DNA from: Tridacna crocea
Taxonomy: Eukaryota; Mollusca; Bivalvia; Cardiida; Cardiidae
Reading direction: 5' to 3'
NCBI GenBank assembly: GCA_943736015.1
Contig: OX031062.1
Span: 60,996,962 to 61,060,961 of the forward strand
DNA: 64,000 bases
Positions 41,780-56,700 of this stretch are shown here, piece by piece; position 1 is the stretch's first letter, and each line of letters begins with the position of its first letter. Position numbers and translations under genes: made by a program. The notes beneath the pieces were generated by a model. That model saw only the letters and a list, made by a program, of their open reading frames with translations, did no database searches and was not told where the DNA came from.

Positions 41780-44700
41780 CAAACAGATAGACAGACAGAA
41801 AGAAAGACAGAGTCAGAGACAGAGAGAGAGAGACAGAGAGACAGAGACAGAGAGAGATGTATTTCAATTACCTCAGAGTGTGAAAAAGCTTTATCTACTT
41901 TTTCCCAGGTTATATACTTCAGTCCCCTCAACCTAGCCAAATCTCGATAGCATGCAATGTCTCCACAATTATGTCTGTAAAACAGAAAACAGAAATCAGG
42001 GAACTGGTTGATTGGATGGATAAATGATAAATGATTGTATAAATGGATGGATTAGGTAGATAGGCAGATGATAAAATGTATTTATTGTCATTGATCGAAA
42101 GATCAGTTCGGCAAAGGCTTCATAACTTAAAAAATGTGTATTCAAACCTTGGATTAACTCTTTACCACAGGAGAAAATTTTAGACCGGTCCAAATTGAAA
42201 GCATTTGCAGACGACAAAATAAAGGTAACTGAAAAATTAAAATTTGGTTTAGGAAGGGTAGAAAACATTGTGGGAAAAGGAGAAAATGCTGGTCACCAGC
42301 ATTTTCTCCTTTTCCCACAGTGTTTTCAAAAGGCTTCTTTCTCGGGTCATTTAAAGTCGGAATTGTGTGGTAAAGAGTTAATTCTCGTATTTGTGAATCA
42401 TTCTGATCTAGACATCTGAACATTGCATACATATCATGTCTGGTATGATCTTGATATATGGCATCGAAAAAAGCCTGTTTTTTTCCCAGTGCCAGAAGGG
42501 TTAGGCAGAGATTAGTGTGTAGACATGTAATATAAAACATTTCTATATGTATGGCTTGCAACACACCAAAGGAGGAATTCGGATATTTGTGTAAAGTGTT
42601 GTCTCTGATCAGCCTGCGCAGTAATCACAGGCTAATTCGAGATGGCAGTTTACAACTCCCATAGATTTTGTGCCACAATTGATTTATGCATAACAGTAAA
42701 GTACATCAAAATGGAAGTGTCATCTCGGATCAGCCTCGGACTAGGCAAGCTGATCCAAGAGCTTGCCTATGCTACTGAAATACTATGAGTTAGACCTCTC
42801 TAAATCATGTTAATATCCAGACTGGCATCAAAATTCAACATCCATCTGTATTCATTTCTACAATAGCTCTTTTATCTGGTTGAATTGATATGTGCTTCAT
42901 TTATATATTCAATTCAATATACCTACGTACATTTCTATAACAGCACCCCAGTCAGGTTGAAATAACATATGTGTAAGACCAGCACCATGCATTCCAATGA
43001 ATATGTCTGAATTGTGTGATATCTGTAACAAGAAATACATGTAATGTCCTTTTAAATGGTTGTTGCTTATAATACATGGTTATAAACAACTTCATCTTTG
43101 CAAGTCAATGGTGACAGTTTACTATGCTACTCTACCCTTGGCAAATCGAGCTTGATTTCGACACTTCCGCAATATGCATTTTCATTTGTTGCAGTTAGTT
43201 CTAACTGCACAGATCAAATCGCTCGTAGCATTTCATTTTTGATTTTGATTTTTGGATGTGTGCAGGACGGACAACCTGAGCAATAACATAATACTACCCT
43301 TCTGGCGTATAAAATGGAAGAAAACTGTTTAGAATAAACAGTCTCTTGCCACCAATATTTTTCAGTACCCCTGATGAAAAATTAAATTTGGTGCATTTTT
43401 GAAAAGAAAGGAAAGATGAACAAGCCATGCCTTGGCAAAATATGGAAGTTAAATACATCTCTGTAGTGCATTGTATCAAACAAGCCTCTACATACATATT
43501 GGTTTATAAAATCCATTGTCTAAAAACAAACAGACATGTAGATAACCCTTAACCCTTCACAAAACAATCCTGTGTTTTTATGACCCTGATAATGAAGACT
43601 TTTGAAAACAATGTGGAAAAAGGAGAAAATGCTGGTAGCCAGCATTTTCTCCTTTTCCCACAATGTTTTCTACCCCATCAGAGGGCTGCATTTTCTCCTT
43701 TTTCCACAATGTTTTCTACTCTTCACAAAATAAAGTTTAAATTTTCAGTCATTTTTATTTTGTCCTCTGCAAATGCTTTTGATTTGGACAATCCTAAAAT
43801 ATTGTCATTTGGTAATGAGTTAAAATGCCTTTAACAGCTCTAGTTGGCAAATTGGGGCATAAAACATCATGGTGCAACATTATACCCAGCAAGTCAGCTA
43901 TGAATCTATAAAATCCAGTTTGTCCTAAAACCGAATGAATCATGTGATAGACTGGTCCTTTAAAATGCAAAAAATTACCAACAGCAAAAAACTATCAACC
44001 CTTAGCTTTCACTGACTTCATAGGCTGACCTGGGTGGATGCTGTGCCATCCCAGATCAGCCTGGACTCCATGGAGGCTGATCTGATACATCACTTTTTCA
44101 AGTGTATGTGATTTACTTTATGCAAATAAGTCCAAAGTCTAACAAATATGGAAAGTGAACTTCCAAAATACTGTTTCAGTGCAGTCTGATCTTAGGCTAC
44201 ACTGTCCCCCAACAGGAATTTGAGCCGTGACAAGCACCACAAGGTTTGATACCTTCTGTTATCTAGATGGGTAAGGGATTTTACCTTCAATTGCTTCGGA
44301 AATGCCATCTCTCTGAAAAACATAAAAACAAACACATGTCAACAAATAAATTTTGTGCAGTCAAAATTTTGATAGATGCCATCAACAAACACAATTTTAG
44401 TAGCACTTGGCAAACCCTTTACCCTATGGTATTTCTGACCCATGTTGTTGTTGTTGTCTCAGGTATTTTCCCACTCTAGCTCTGTGGCACTCCTTCTTTT
44501 GGAGGATATTCTTCTCCCGTATGAGTTTTTTTTTTACAGTGTTAATGAGTTAGTAATTAACATTCATCCTTAACCTTCAAACAGTTTGTCTGACAATTAT
44601 GTACATGTGCTATGTTATTATATACGCATATCTGACAGATTGTATTAGAGAGAAAGAGTCGGATACAAGGAAATCCGGGTACCAGATCCTAGCTCTGTTT

Positions 44701-47700
44701 GTCATGAGTCCGACAAACTCACCACTGAGCCACCCAGGCGGGCTAATAATGTTGAAAGTAGTGTGAAACACCATACAATTAATTAGTACACTTACCTACC
44801 TTTTGTATATTCTTTCATCATTAATTTTGTTAACTCGATACAACATGACCAAGTTTTAGATAGCCCTTTAGCCCATAAGGCATTTCTATTGTATCTCTAA
44901 TTGACCCTAAATAACAACAAGGATGATGCCGTTTCTTATGTGTATATGACACCTTTTGATAGCATAGGAAACATTGTGGCAATAGGTGAAATTGCTTGTC
45001 ACGAGCAATTTCACCTTTTTCCACAATGTTTTCCAAAGGCTCCTACAAGCAATGCATAGAAATGAGTATCTATGGAGTAAAGGAATAGACATGTCGAAAT
45101 TAAAAGCATCAGCAGACAGCAAAAAATGGTTGAAATGATGGTATTCAACACTGAAAGGGCAAAAAATATTGTGGGAAATGGAAAAAATACTAATTACCAG
45201 CATTTCGTCCTTTTCTCGTAATTTCTTAAAATGCTTTCTTTGGGCCGTCAGAGTACCACATTGTTTGGTAAGGGATAAGGTCACCTAACAAGTGTCTTTA
45301 ATTCTAACAATCTGATCATGTAAGGGAGGACTTACCCAAATTTGAAAGAGACAAGTTTCACATCATAATCTTTTATTCCAGCCAAGGTCTCATAAAGCTG
45401 AAAGTAAAATTATACTAATTATTCCAAAGCAATGCTTGAAAACTTGATCATTAAAAACTTAAAATTAATGAAAACTTTTCTCAGGATGAAATTTTAATAT
45501 TGCTGAACATATGTTAATAATCGCTGGTTTTTACGAATAGCCAGCACTTTCTCCTTTTTCCACAATGTTTTCTACTTTTTTAAAATCAAATTTTAATTTT
45601 TTTAGGCACGTTTATTTTTATGTCTGCAAATGCTGTCATTTTGGACAAGAGTAAAACTTTGTTGTCTGATAAAGAGTGATAAAGCCCCTTTCACAAATGT
45701 AGTAGCTTTTGTGTCTAGAGTAAATCAAGATCAGACTGCAAAAAACATTCATCTGATCTTTGATCTACACTGTCCGCACAGCTCAATTAACACAGATGAA
45801 AACAACTATCAAACTACATCTATATCGGTTTTATTTCTTACCAAACTATCTGTTGAGTTTATTCAGTGCCCAAGTATTAACTCTTCACCAAACAATAAAA
45901 TTTTGGACAAGTTCAAACTGAAAGCATTTGCAGGTGACAAAATAAATGTGAATCAAAAACTGAGATTCGATTTGGAAAGGGTAGAAAACATGTTGGGAAA
46001 GGGTGAAAATGCTGGTTACCAGCATTTTCTCCTTTTCTCACAACGTTTTCAAAGGCTTTCTTTCTCAGAGTCGTTAAAGTCAGGATTGTGTAGTATAGAG
46101 TTAACCCTTTACCAAAAGGAGAAATTGCTGGTAACCACCATTTTCTCCTTTTCCCACAATGTTTTCTACTATCAAACAAAAAATACACCATTTGAACCAT
46201 AATGAAATTTTCATCTGCAAATGCTTTCAATTTGGACAAGGGTAAAATTTTGTAAAGGTTTAAACACAACTATACATTAATACAAATGAATCTTTCTGTT
46301 TCTTGAAACATTATGGAAATAGATGACTTGCTGAGTATAATGTTTCATGCAAATGCATAAAGGCCCCTTTTGCAAGTGCATAACTTAAGCCTTTACCAAA
46401 CATCCCTGGTTTTTACAACCCTGAGATAGAAGCCTTTCAAAAACATTTTGGGAAAAGGAGAAACCAGCACAATGTTTTCTACCCTTTCCAAATCAATTTT
46501 CAATTTTTAATTCACATTATATTTTGTTGTCTGCAAATGTTTTCAATTTGGACAAGTCCAAAATTTTTCGACTGGTGAAGAGTTAAATGTTTGTCATCCA
46601 GTGACTTATTTGGCAGTTAACCCATTACCGCACAATCCCTACTTTTGACACCCCTGAGAAAGAAGCCTTTAGAAAACATTGTGGGAAAAGGAGAAAATGC
46701 TGGTAACCAGCATTTTCTCCTTTTCCCACGTTTTCTACCCTTCACAAAACAAATTTCAAATTTTCAGTCACTTTTATTTTATTGTTTGCAAATGCTTTCG
46801 ATTCGGACAAGCCTAAAAATTGTCGTTTGGTGATGAGTTAGAATAAATACTTTGTAGATTGTGCTCTGATATACCTCAACTTGATTCAAAATATTTCTGC
46901 TATTCGCAGCTCTATCAAGCATGGTCACTCGGATTTTATTCCTCTGAAAAAAAAAAGAATGATTTCAGCATAGAAGAAAATATTTTACAGTGATTATATA
47001 TTAGATTTTCCACTATTATCTGCCATTAACTCTTCAAAACATACTATCCCAACTTTTAATGACCCTGAGAAAGCAAGCTTTTGAAAATATTGTGGAAAAA
47101 AGAGAAAATGCTGGTACCAGCATTTTCTCCTTTACCCACAATGTTTTCAAGAGTTTCCCAGGACATACTTTAACTTTTTAGCCACTTTAATTTTGTCATC
47201 TGCATACGCTTTAAATTTGGACCAGTCTAAAGTTCTGTCGTTTGATACAGAGTTATGGGGCATCAAGATAAATTAACTTATTATGGGCAACTTCTCCTTT
47301 CGCCACAAAGCTTACCTAAGTACAAAAGAGGTATGTTCTGGCAAAAGCAGGTTTGATACTTCGCTGTGATTCATAAAACTCATCAAGTTATCTCATAATT
47401 ATGGATCTATAAAATCAGATCCAATTTCTCTAACAAATGGCTGAATCCTAAGGCAAAATGGTCCTTGGATATACAGAAAACTACACAATCTGGCCCAAGT
47501 CGATTCCCTATGCAGATGCATTACATCTTCTTTTCACAAAGCATGGTTCAAATATACTAACCCTTTACCAAATGACAAAATTTTAAACTGGTCCAATTTG
47601 AAAGCACTTGCAGACGACAAAATAATTGAAAAAAAAATTGAAAATTGTTTCCAGCAGGGTAGAAAACATTGTTGGAAAAGTAAAAAAAATGCTGGTTACC

Positions 47701-50700
47701 AGCAGTAGTAATGGCACACCATGTTAACCCCTTACTCCATAGATACTTGTTTCTACGCATTGCTCGTCGGAGCCTTTGGAAAACATTGTGACAAAAGGTG
47801 AAATTGCTCGTAACGAGCAATTTCACCTGTTGTCACAATGTTTTCTATGCTATCAAAAGGTGTCATATACGCATAAAAAACGGCTTCATCCTTGCTGTTA
47901 TTTAGGGTCAATTAGGGATACCACAGAAATGCCTCATGGGGTAAAGGGTTAATGTAATCCTACTCTTTCAAAGACTAATTTCATCGTTTGATCCACATTT
48001 AAGATACTGTCTGCAAATGCTTCTAATATATCTATCTATACACTAGTCTAATTTAAAGTGGATACATAGTTCAGTTGAATCTTGTTATCTCGAATCCCTG
48101 GGGACAACAAAATTACTTTGACATAGGAGTTGGATATAAGAATTTGAAGACAGACTGGAAGTAAACGCAAGATAGAACAAGGATTAATTATTGTTGTGGC
48201 TTTTTTAAATGTATGACTCCACATCAAGCTTAGTCATTGTGCCGCTTTTTTAAATGATCGAAGCAGTTTTCCCCGGTAATTCAAAAGTACTTGCTGGTTT
48301 GCCTGGCCACAGCAAAAGCACAGTCAAGTTGCATTTCTGATGACGATATGAGCATTCAAATAATGTGTTAACCCCATTTGTGAAGATCGACTTAAAACAC
48401 AAGTGTTGACAATGTGTCCACCCCCCAAAAAGAATGATCAATTACCACGAGAAACAAATTAACAAGCCTCATCATTCAGTGTATTTTTCATGAAGGGTGT
48501 AAGTCTTACATGAACCCCTGTTTACAAGCTTCAAACTGTTTCAGACCTTTTACAATCCGATACCTAATCATTTAAGATAATACCATATCATGTGAATTGG
48601 CACTCTTTTATCTACAAACAATAATGGATATATGAATGAAAACATGATCCGAAGTACCAAATTGCTCTCAAAATTATTTCGACATAACAGTTTTTTGGGT
48701 GCAATAATTTCAAGCTAAAAACAGAAATTACTATAAAATAAAGAGGCAAGAATTTTGGACATTGTTTCTGAATTTGACATAACAGCAGTTTTGAGATAAT
48801 CAATTTCAACATAATGAGAGTCGACTGTACCAAGGAAAATTTAGGGAACTTACCCTAGGTTTTTCTGAAGTTAACTGTAATCTATGAGCCATGTGTTCTG
48901 AAAATGCTTTAAACAAACTACTGCCATAACAATACGGAGTCTGAAATAAAAAATGTATTCATAACTTTTTCCAACTATTCCACAACAAAACTTCTATTTT
49001 GTATGACAATAACCATAGAGGTTATTTAAGATTTCTAACATACATGTATACATATATGACATGACTACAAACACAGTGTAAGGAAAGCATGGTAAAATCT
49101 GCGACAATCCATGCAAAGTGAAGTCATTCTATATCGAGTGACGTCATTCAATGAGTGGGTTATTCAATGGAACATAATATTCATCCACGTGTTTACTCCA
49201 AGTTTGAATTTGTTTTCCTTTCATTAAGAATTGGCCATGTTAGAGTCGAAATAATCTTCTTTCTATCATGGTTTATTGTTCAATAAACCACATTGTGAGT
49301 TATGAGGCGCAAAAAATAAACCACTCCTGCTATCGCCAAGCCCTCATGGATTATTTATTGTACCTCATATCTCATGAATCTGGTTTATTGAACAACAAAC
49401 CATGATAGGAAGAAGATTATTTCTTAAATACACTTCACTCATTACCAAATGACAAAATTTCAGGTTTGTCCAAATTAAAAGCATTTGCATGCGACAAAAG
49501 TGACTGAAGATTTGAAATTTGTTTTGTTAAGGGTAGAGAACACTGTGGAAAAAGGAGAAAATGCTGGTTACCTTTTCACAAGGTTTTAAAAAACCTCCCA
49601 CTCCAGGGTCATTAAAACTTGGGATTGTGAAGTAAAGGGTCACGCTTTTGTCTGGATATCCTTGAAGTTGGACATGTCGTAAATTTTGTAGTTCGAATCA
49701 TTAACTCATTACCAAACGTCAAAATTTTAGGCTTGTCCAAATCAAAAGCATTTGAAGACGACAAAATAAAAGTGATTGAAAATTTGAAATTTGTTTTGTA
49801 AAGGATAGAAAACATTGTGGGAAAAGGAGAAAATGCTGGTAACCAGCATTTTCTCCTTTTCCCACAATGTTTTCTAAAGGCTTCTTTCTCGTGCTTTCAA
49901 AAGTAGGGATTGTGTGGTAATGGGTTAAATGGTTCGGTAGTATAATTTGTTTCACAACTGATATAACCAAAATAGCTTTAACAGAAACTGTAAATACCAG
50001 ACTAGTGCTGTAGAACAAGCCATGTCTAGCTCTTGCTAGTACAGGGAACATTGCTTCTTTCACACATATCTACAAATAGACATAAATCAATATAATTTAT
50101 TTGTCTTATTGTAACTTTATAAACATGACTGCTTAACCCATTACCACACAATCCCTACTTTTGACGCCCCAGAGAAAGAAGCTATTAGAAAACATTGTGG
50201 GAAAAGAAGAAAATGCTGGTTACCAGCATTTTCTCCTTTTCCCACAATGTTTTCTACCCTTCACAAAACAAATTTCAAATTTTCAGTCACTTTTATTTTG
50301 TCTTCTGCAAATGCTTTCGATTTGGACAAGCCTAAAATATTGTTGTTTGGTAAGGAGTTAACTCATTACCACACAAGATAATTTTAGACCGGTCCAAATT
50401 GAAAGCATTTGCAGACGACAAAATTAAAGTGACTGAAAATTTGAAATTTGGTTTGGGAAGGGTAGAAAACATTGTGGTAAAAAGAGAAAATGCTGGTTAA
50501 CAGCATTTTCTCCTTTTCCCACAATGTTTTGAAAAGGCTTCTTTCTCGGGGTCTTTAAAAGTAGGGATTGTGTGGTAAAGAGTTAAGAATGAAAAATTAC
50601 TAGCTCCACTCAACAGGGGTAACAACCTACGTCATAGCATACGTCATCGGGGACATTTTAAATCCGCAATTTTCATTTTAAAAAGGTTAGTTTTTCGGCT

Positions 50701-53700
50701 TGTACATTATTGTTATTGAAGCTTTGTCCAAACAAAGCAGTGCATATGGTACCTGACAACTTTCTTCGTTCGTATACATTATTACTATGTTCATTATTTT
50801 CATTGATTTTACAATCACCTCCACACAATTTTCGAATCCGGTGACACATGTGCAATTTAAAAATAGATGTCGTATACAATGCCGTTAAGAATAATAATTA
50901 TTGTGTTGATATGTTTAGAGCTACAACATTGTTTCATGGCATTTTGATTTCACGAATAGGAAAAATATATTTACCGTCACCAGATGAAGTAGGTATTCTA
51001 AGTAAATTTTCGATACATATATCTTTTTAAAGTAATTAATATTCACTTTGCGCACAAAATGGCGGCTATTCCGACACCTCTGCTATGATGTAGGTTGTCA
51101 CCCTTGCTCTAAGAAGGAAATTAAATCTCAGTGTCCACATTATGTACAGACATATATAATCATGCATGCATCCTTCCACCTATTGTCCATACCACACGAA
51201 AGAGCTACACTCTGGCAAAAGGAGAAGATTTTAACTCATTACCAAACGACAAAATTTTAGTATTGTCCAAATCGAAAGCATTTGCAGACGACAAAATAAA
51301 AGTGACAGAAATTTTGAAATTGGTTTTGTGATGGGTAGAAAACATTGTGGGAAAAGGAGAAAATGCTGGTTACCAGCATTTTCTCCTTTTCCCCGCAATG
51401 TTTTCTAAAGGCTTCTTTCTCAGGGGGCGTCAAAAGTAGGGATTGTGTGGTAATGGAATAATACGCTGTATCTAACAACCAATCAGGATATCAAGGAATA
51501 GACTGGTCACTTGAAATACAGAAAATGACAAAAAACAAAGTTTCCACCCAGGTAAGCCAGCATGGACTAAACATGCCAACAAAGTTTGATACTTTTCGAA
51601 AATGCATTAAACCCCCTTTTCACAGAGTATCCACCCACCCACCCACCCACCTTCCATCCATCCATCCATCCATCCATCCATCCATCCATCCATTCATCCA
51701 CCCATCCATCCATCCATCCATCCATCCATCCATCCGTCAGTCCGGACATCCATCCATCCATCCATGTGTAAAGCCATATTAGACCATCTCTAATATTCAG
51801 GGCTAATAATTCTGGGGCTGAGAGCTGGAATTCCATCTAAGCTTAGATCAGCTTCTTACTAGTAAATCGTCTCCTCCCATACGTAAATTAAAGACGTTTC
51901 AATGCCAGAGACTCAGAGAGCAGCTCAAGAAAAGCTTTAATAGGTGCATTTTAATAGGTGTATTGTAAGTAAAAGGTAAATAACACAATGTTTTTGAAAG
52001 CCATCTTTCTCAGGGTTGTTAAAAGTCAACATTGTGTGGGAAAAGGTTAATCCAATTACAGAACAGACAATTTATACATACACGTTTGAGATCATAATCA
52101 TAGAGGAAATGTATGGGATGCTCTGTAAAAGCTTCAAAAGCCTCTCTGAATATACCTCCATAGCGCGGACCATGCTGCAAACAATAATAATTATGTATAA
52201 GCTAAGTTCTGTGAAAAGAGTTTTAATTATTTCATGCTTTCCGGTAGGATATCGAGATATAGCAGTGAAAATATTTCGATCTCACACTGCTACCACCAGT
52301 GAAAATACCGATTTTCATGTTCTTGTTGTCCAGGTAAATTGCCTGTGCCTCACATCCAGATGGGAAATATGATGTCATATACCTTACATTTCTCGGGCTT
52401 GACATAATATTGTCATGCGATGCTATGTGGAAGGGATATGCCACGGGGAATAACGGAAAAGAACTGTACTGGATTTTGATAAAGCTCCTCCCAGAAAGGG
52501 TTAAAAGCATGAAATAAATAGAATATTTGTTGGGTTTTTTTCGGTAAAAGATTGACATTTATTTCATCTCGTGAACACCATCGGTAATATTTTCACGAGT
52601 GGTGCAGCCACTTGTGAAAATATTACCAATGGTGTCCACTGGATGAATAAATTTTGATCTTTCACTGAGAAAAACAAATATCCTCTATTTCTTTACCAAA
52701 CATCAAACTTTTAGACTGGTCAAAACTGAAAGCATTTGCAAACGACAAAATTAATGTGAATCAAAATTGAAATTTGTTCTGGGAGGGTAGAAAACATTGT
52801 GGAAAAAGGAGAAAATGCTGGTTACCAGTATTTTCTCCTTTTTCCCCACGATGTTTTCAAAAAGCTTCTTTTTAGGGTCATGAAAACCAGGAATTGTTTT
52901 GGAAAGGGCTAATACACTTGCAAAAAGTATAAACCTATGCCAGCCCACACAGGCTGACATAGATCAAAACATTTTGCTATGTGTAAATTTCTACAAGTAA
53001 AATAGCTTTCTACCTTATGTTAGACAAAAATATTTCCATTTATCCATCATTACATGTCATGTCACCAATGTATAAGAAATGGAATACATTAAAATCTCAC
53101 CAATGTATAAGAAATGGCATACATTAAAATCTCACCAATGTATAAGAAATGGAATACATTAAAATCTCACCTGAAATAATCCAGTAACATTTCCACAAAG
53201 CTTCCACATCGACATTAGACATGTTCTGGCAAAAGGGGGCTTAAATGCAACTCCCTAATGCACTATATTACTTGCCCATAATATAATAATATCAATTTTG
53301 ACTAACAACAAATAAATCTTGAGGTAAACTGGTCCTCTGACATGTACACATTTAACAAATAGAAAAAGTTTTGACCCATGTCAGCGTATACTGACTGCAC
53401 ATGCAGACATGGTGAAGTCTTAGATAATAGAAGTGAACACTTACACATAACCAGAAGACAATCTGAACATCTAAACTCATGGAGTTGTTGATGTGTTGAG
53501 ATATATACAAGTTAAGGAAGTCACAAAAATGATGATACATGTTCACAGCTGAAATGAAACAAAGAAACACCATCTACAGAACACTAAAAAACAATGCATA
53601 TCAATGTTTTGTATACTAGGATGGAAAAGAAACGCAGGGTAACCTTTCAAGGTAGTTTAGAGGTGTATAACTTGATTGAGAACTCTAAATTATGATTTTA

Positions 53701-56700
53701 TGTTTACCACCGATCAGTTTTGAATATTTTGATGAAATTTCATTCCAGTGTGGCCAAATGGAAATGAGAAAATGGCTTCTTATTGACAGTACCCCCTCCT
53801 CAGTGAAAAAGAAGTAGTGACTCAAAGCTTGTTCAATATCTCGTATGGTACCCTGTGTTTATTTTTCGTCATAGTATTCTTTTCAAAAGTAAAAAAATTA
53901 TACAAAATTCTTCAATGAAAACAAATTAACCAGCTGGTAAACTATTTACAAAATGTCAAATTCCAGACTCTTCCATTTCGAAAGGCAATGCAGATGACAA
54001 GAGACTGTGGCTCGAATGAAGTTGTTTGTCTTTGAAATGGTAGAAACATGTTGCAAAGATGTAAAATGTTGGTAACCAATCAATGCAAAAAAATTACCAA
54101 TAGCAAAAGTTTTGACCCTGATCAGTCTGCAAAGGCTGACCTGGATTGATACTTTTTGCAGATGCATGAAACCTCCATTTCACAGGGCATGACACGTCAT
54201 ATTTTCAACCATTCTACTGGATATATATTTCTTAAGTCATTACCAAATGACAACATTTTAGGTTTGTCCAAATTGAAAGCAATTGCAGAGCACAAATTAA
54301 ATGTGAATCAAAAATTGAAATTTCATTTGGAAAAGGTAGAAAAAATTGTGTGAAAAGAAGAAGATGCTAGTTACCAGCATTTTCTCCTTTTCCCACAATG
54401 TTTTCTATAGGCTTCTTTGTCAGGGTCGTTGAAAGTCGGGATTGTGTGGTAAAGAGTTAAATCATTACCAAATGACAAAATTTTAGGTTTGATCAAATCG
54501 AAAGCATTTGCAGATGACAAAATTAAAGTGACTGATAATTGGAAATTTGTTTTGTGAAGAGTAGAAAACTTTGTGGGAAAAGGAGAAAATGCTGGTTACC
54601 AGCATTTTCTTTTTCTAGAATGTTTTCTAAAGGTGTTTTTCTCAGGGTCGTCAAAGTAGGGATTGTGTGGTAATGGATTTAAACTGAAAATAAGAGTAAG
54701 ATATAAAGCTACTTACTGGCATCCAGTTTCATAAATATGACTGGTTTATCAAAGGTAACATCACAAGCTTTGTCATCAACAGTCTGATATGGAAGCTCTG
54801 TGAATCTTTCAATTTCACCATACCTGTGTATGGAACAGATCACTGTACATTTTCACAAATGATAATGCATAATTCCAAGAGTACTTGCATCTGATTCAGG
54901 GGCACGACCAGAGTTTTAGAATCCAGAGGACGAAATTCAAAAATGAGAATGACATCATTTTGACATCTACTTCATGTACGGTAGATACAGATCTTTATGT
55001 GAGCAATTTACACACAATCCGCAATTCAGAGCAGATTAAATTAAATGGAATTCTAATCAAACACCTAGTCACTTTAGAGAAACCTGAAGTCTGATCTTTG
55101 ATCTGCACTGTCTATGTCTTGGCTTACACATTCTACACAAAAACAGCATTGGAACTGCAATCATACTTATGGATCTTACCTTTTGACTGAAAATATCTGT
55201 TTGGTTTGTATGGCATTCTATCAGTTAATTATCAGCTGTACCTTGAAAGTCATCTGCGCAAGCCAAGGGTGATGATCCACTATGCTATTCTACCCTTGGC
55301 AGATCGACCTTGATTTTTTACATTCCCCATATAAGCATTTTCATTGGGTGAAGCCAGCTCTAACTGCATGAATCAAATCTCTTGTTGCATTTCATTTTTG
55401 ATAAAAATAGAACAAGGTTGTGACTTTTCGAATAAAAACAGAAGGTAAACATGAATAACTCTTACGGATGTGCACAGTATCTGTAATGATTTATTACCAA
55501 ATAAACATAGATGAACAATATTTACAGACAGTTTCAGTGCGACCAATCAATTATTGGAGATTTAGGTTATATTCCAACACCTTACGATGGAATGTCGAAG
55601 TACCTTTGTGGTTATTGATTCATGTTGAATTATTGTCTTCGCAAGCTGTTTGTAAAACGATATTTGATTGGCTACCAGAAATATGACATAAAGGGGGATA
55701 ATAACCAGCATCCAATAGGGGCCGTATCGGGGAATCTTGAAGTCGGGCTCAATCTGCCAAGGCAAAATCCACGTAGTGATTGTAATCTTGGCTCGTGAAG
55801 ATGCTTGAAAGTAAGGTCCCAGTTAGGTTATTCTAAGTCATTACCAAACGACAAAATTTTAGGTTTGTCCAAATTGAAAGCATTTGCAGACAACAAAATA
55901 AAAGTGACTGAAAATTTGAACTTTGTTTTGTGAAAGGTTGAAAACAATGTGGAAAAAGGAGAAAATGCTGGTTACCAGCATTTTCTCCTTTTTGTAACCA
56001 GCATTTTCTCCTTTTCCCACAATGTTTTCTAAAGGCTTCTTTTTCAGGGTAGTCAAAAGTAGGGATTGTGTTGTAATGGGTTAAAGATAGATATTAGTAA
56101 AGGAGTAAGTATGCTTATAAAATCTTTTCTATTTACCATGTGGACAGTAACATCTTGTCTCCAGCTTCTTGTTCCAATTTTTCTTTGTCCAGTTTACAAT
56201 GACCACCAATTTCTCCTTTCAGGAAAATATCTGGAGTGTACCTATAATAGATCAAAACTTTCATTTATATTTCAAGTGTCTATTTTTGGAAATATTACGG
56301 GTAAAGAAATGTCGTAATTTAAGCGAGGGGGAATTATTTCCCGTCACAATGAATATTTTCCTCCTCTTGAAAATCTAGCTCTAAAAGTGGCATTCGTTGA
56401 CAAAATAATCAGATGAAATATAATAATATAATTTATTTCATCAGCTTGTGGTTAGTATGGGGAAATATTTGCCTCAAAAGGGAAAGGTCTGCGAAAATAT
56501 CTCTTGCCTTATGGCACTCATTATTTTCGCAGCCCTTTCCCTTTTTTGGCAAATATTTCCCCATATTAACCACAAGCTGATGAAATAACTCTATGAAGTT
56601 ATACATGGAAACTCGTCCACACAATACTAGATCTAGTCACATTTCTTGACCTCGTATAAATGCCCCATTTAGTCATCTGCTGTTGATTTATTTGTGGAAA

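Noticed and set aside
45630-46202. 190-codon plus-strand open frame, the longest in the window
   Set aside because: It runs through a GATCAGACTGC palindrome and two MITE-A copies; the same peptide ([18 protein letters not shown]) appears wherever the repeat is read in that frame.
51525-51836. Open frames rich in HPSI or DGWM repeats
   Set aside because: Translations of the CATC microsatellite.
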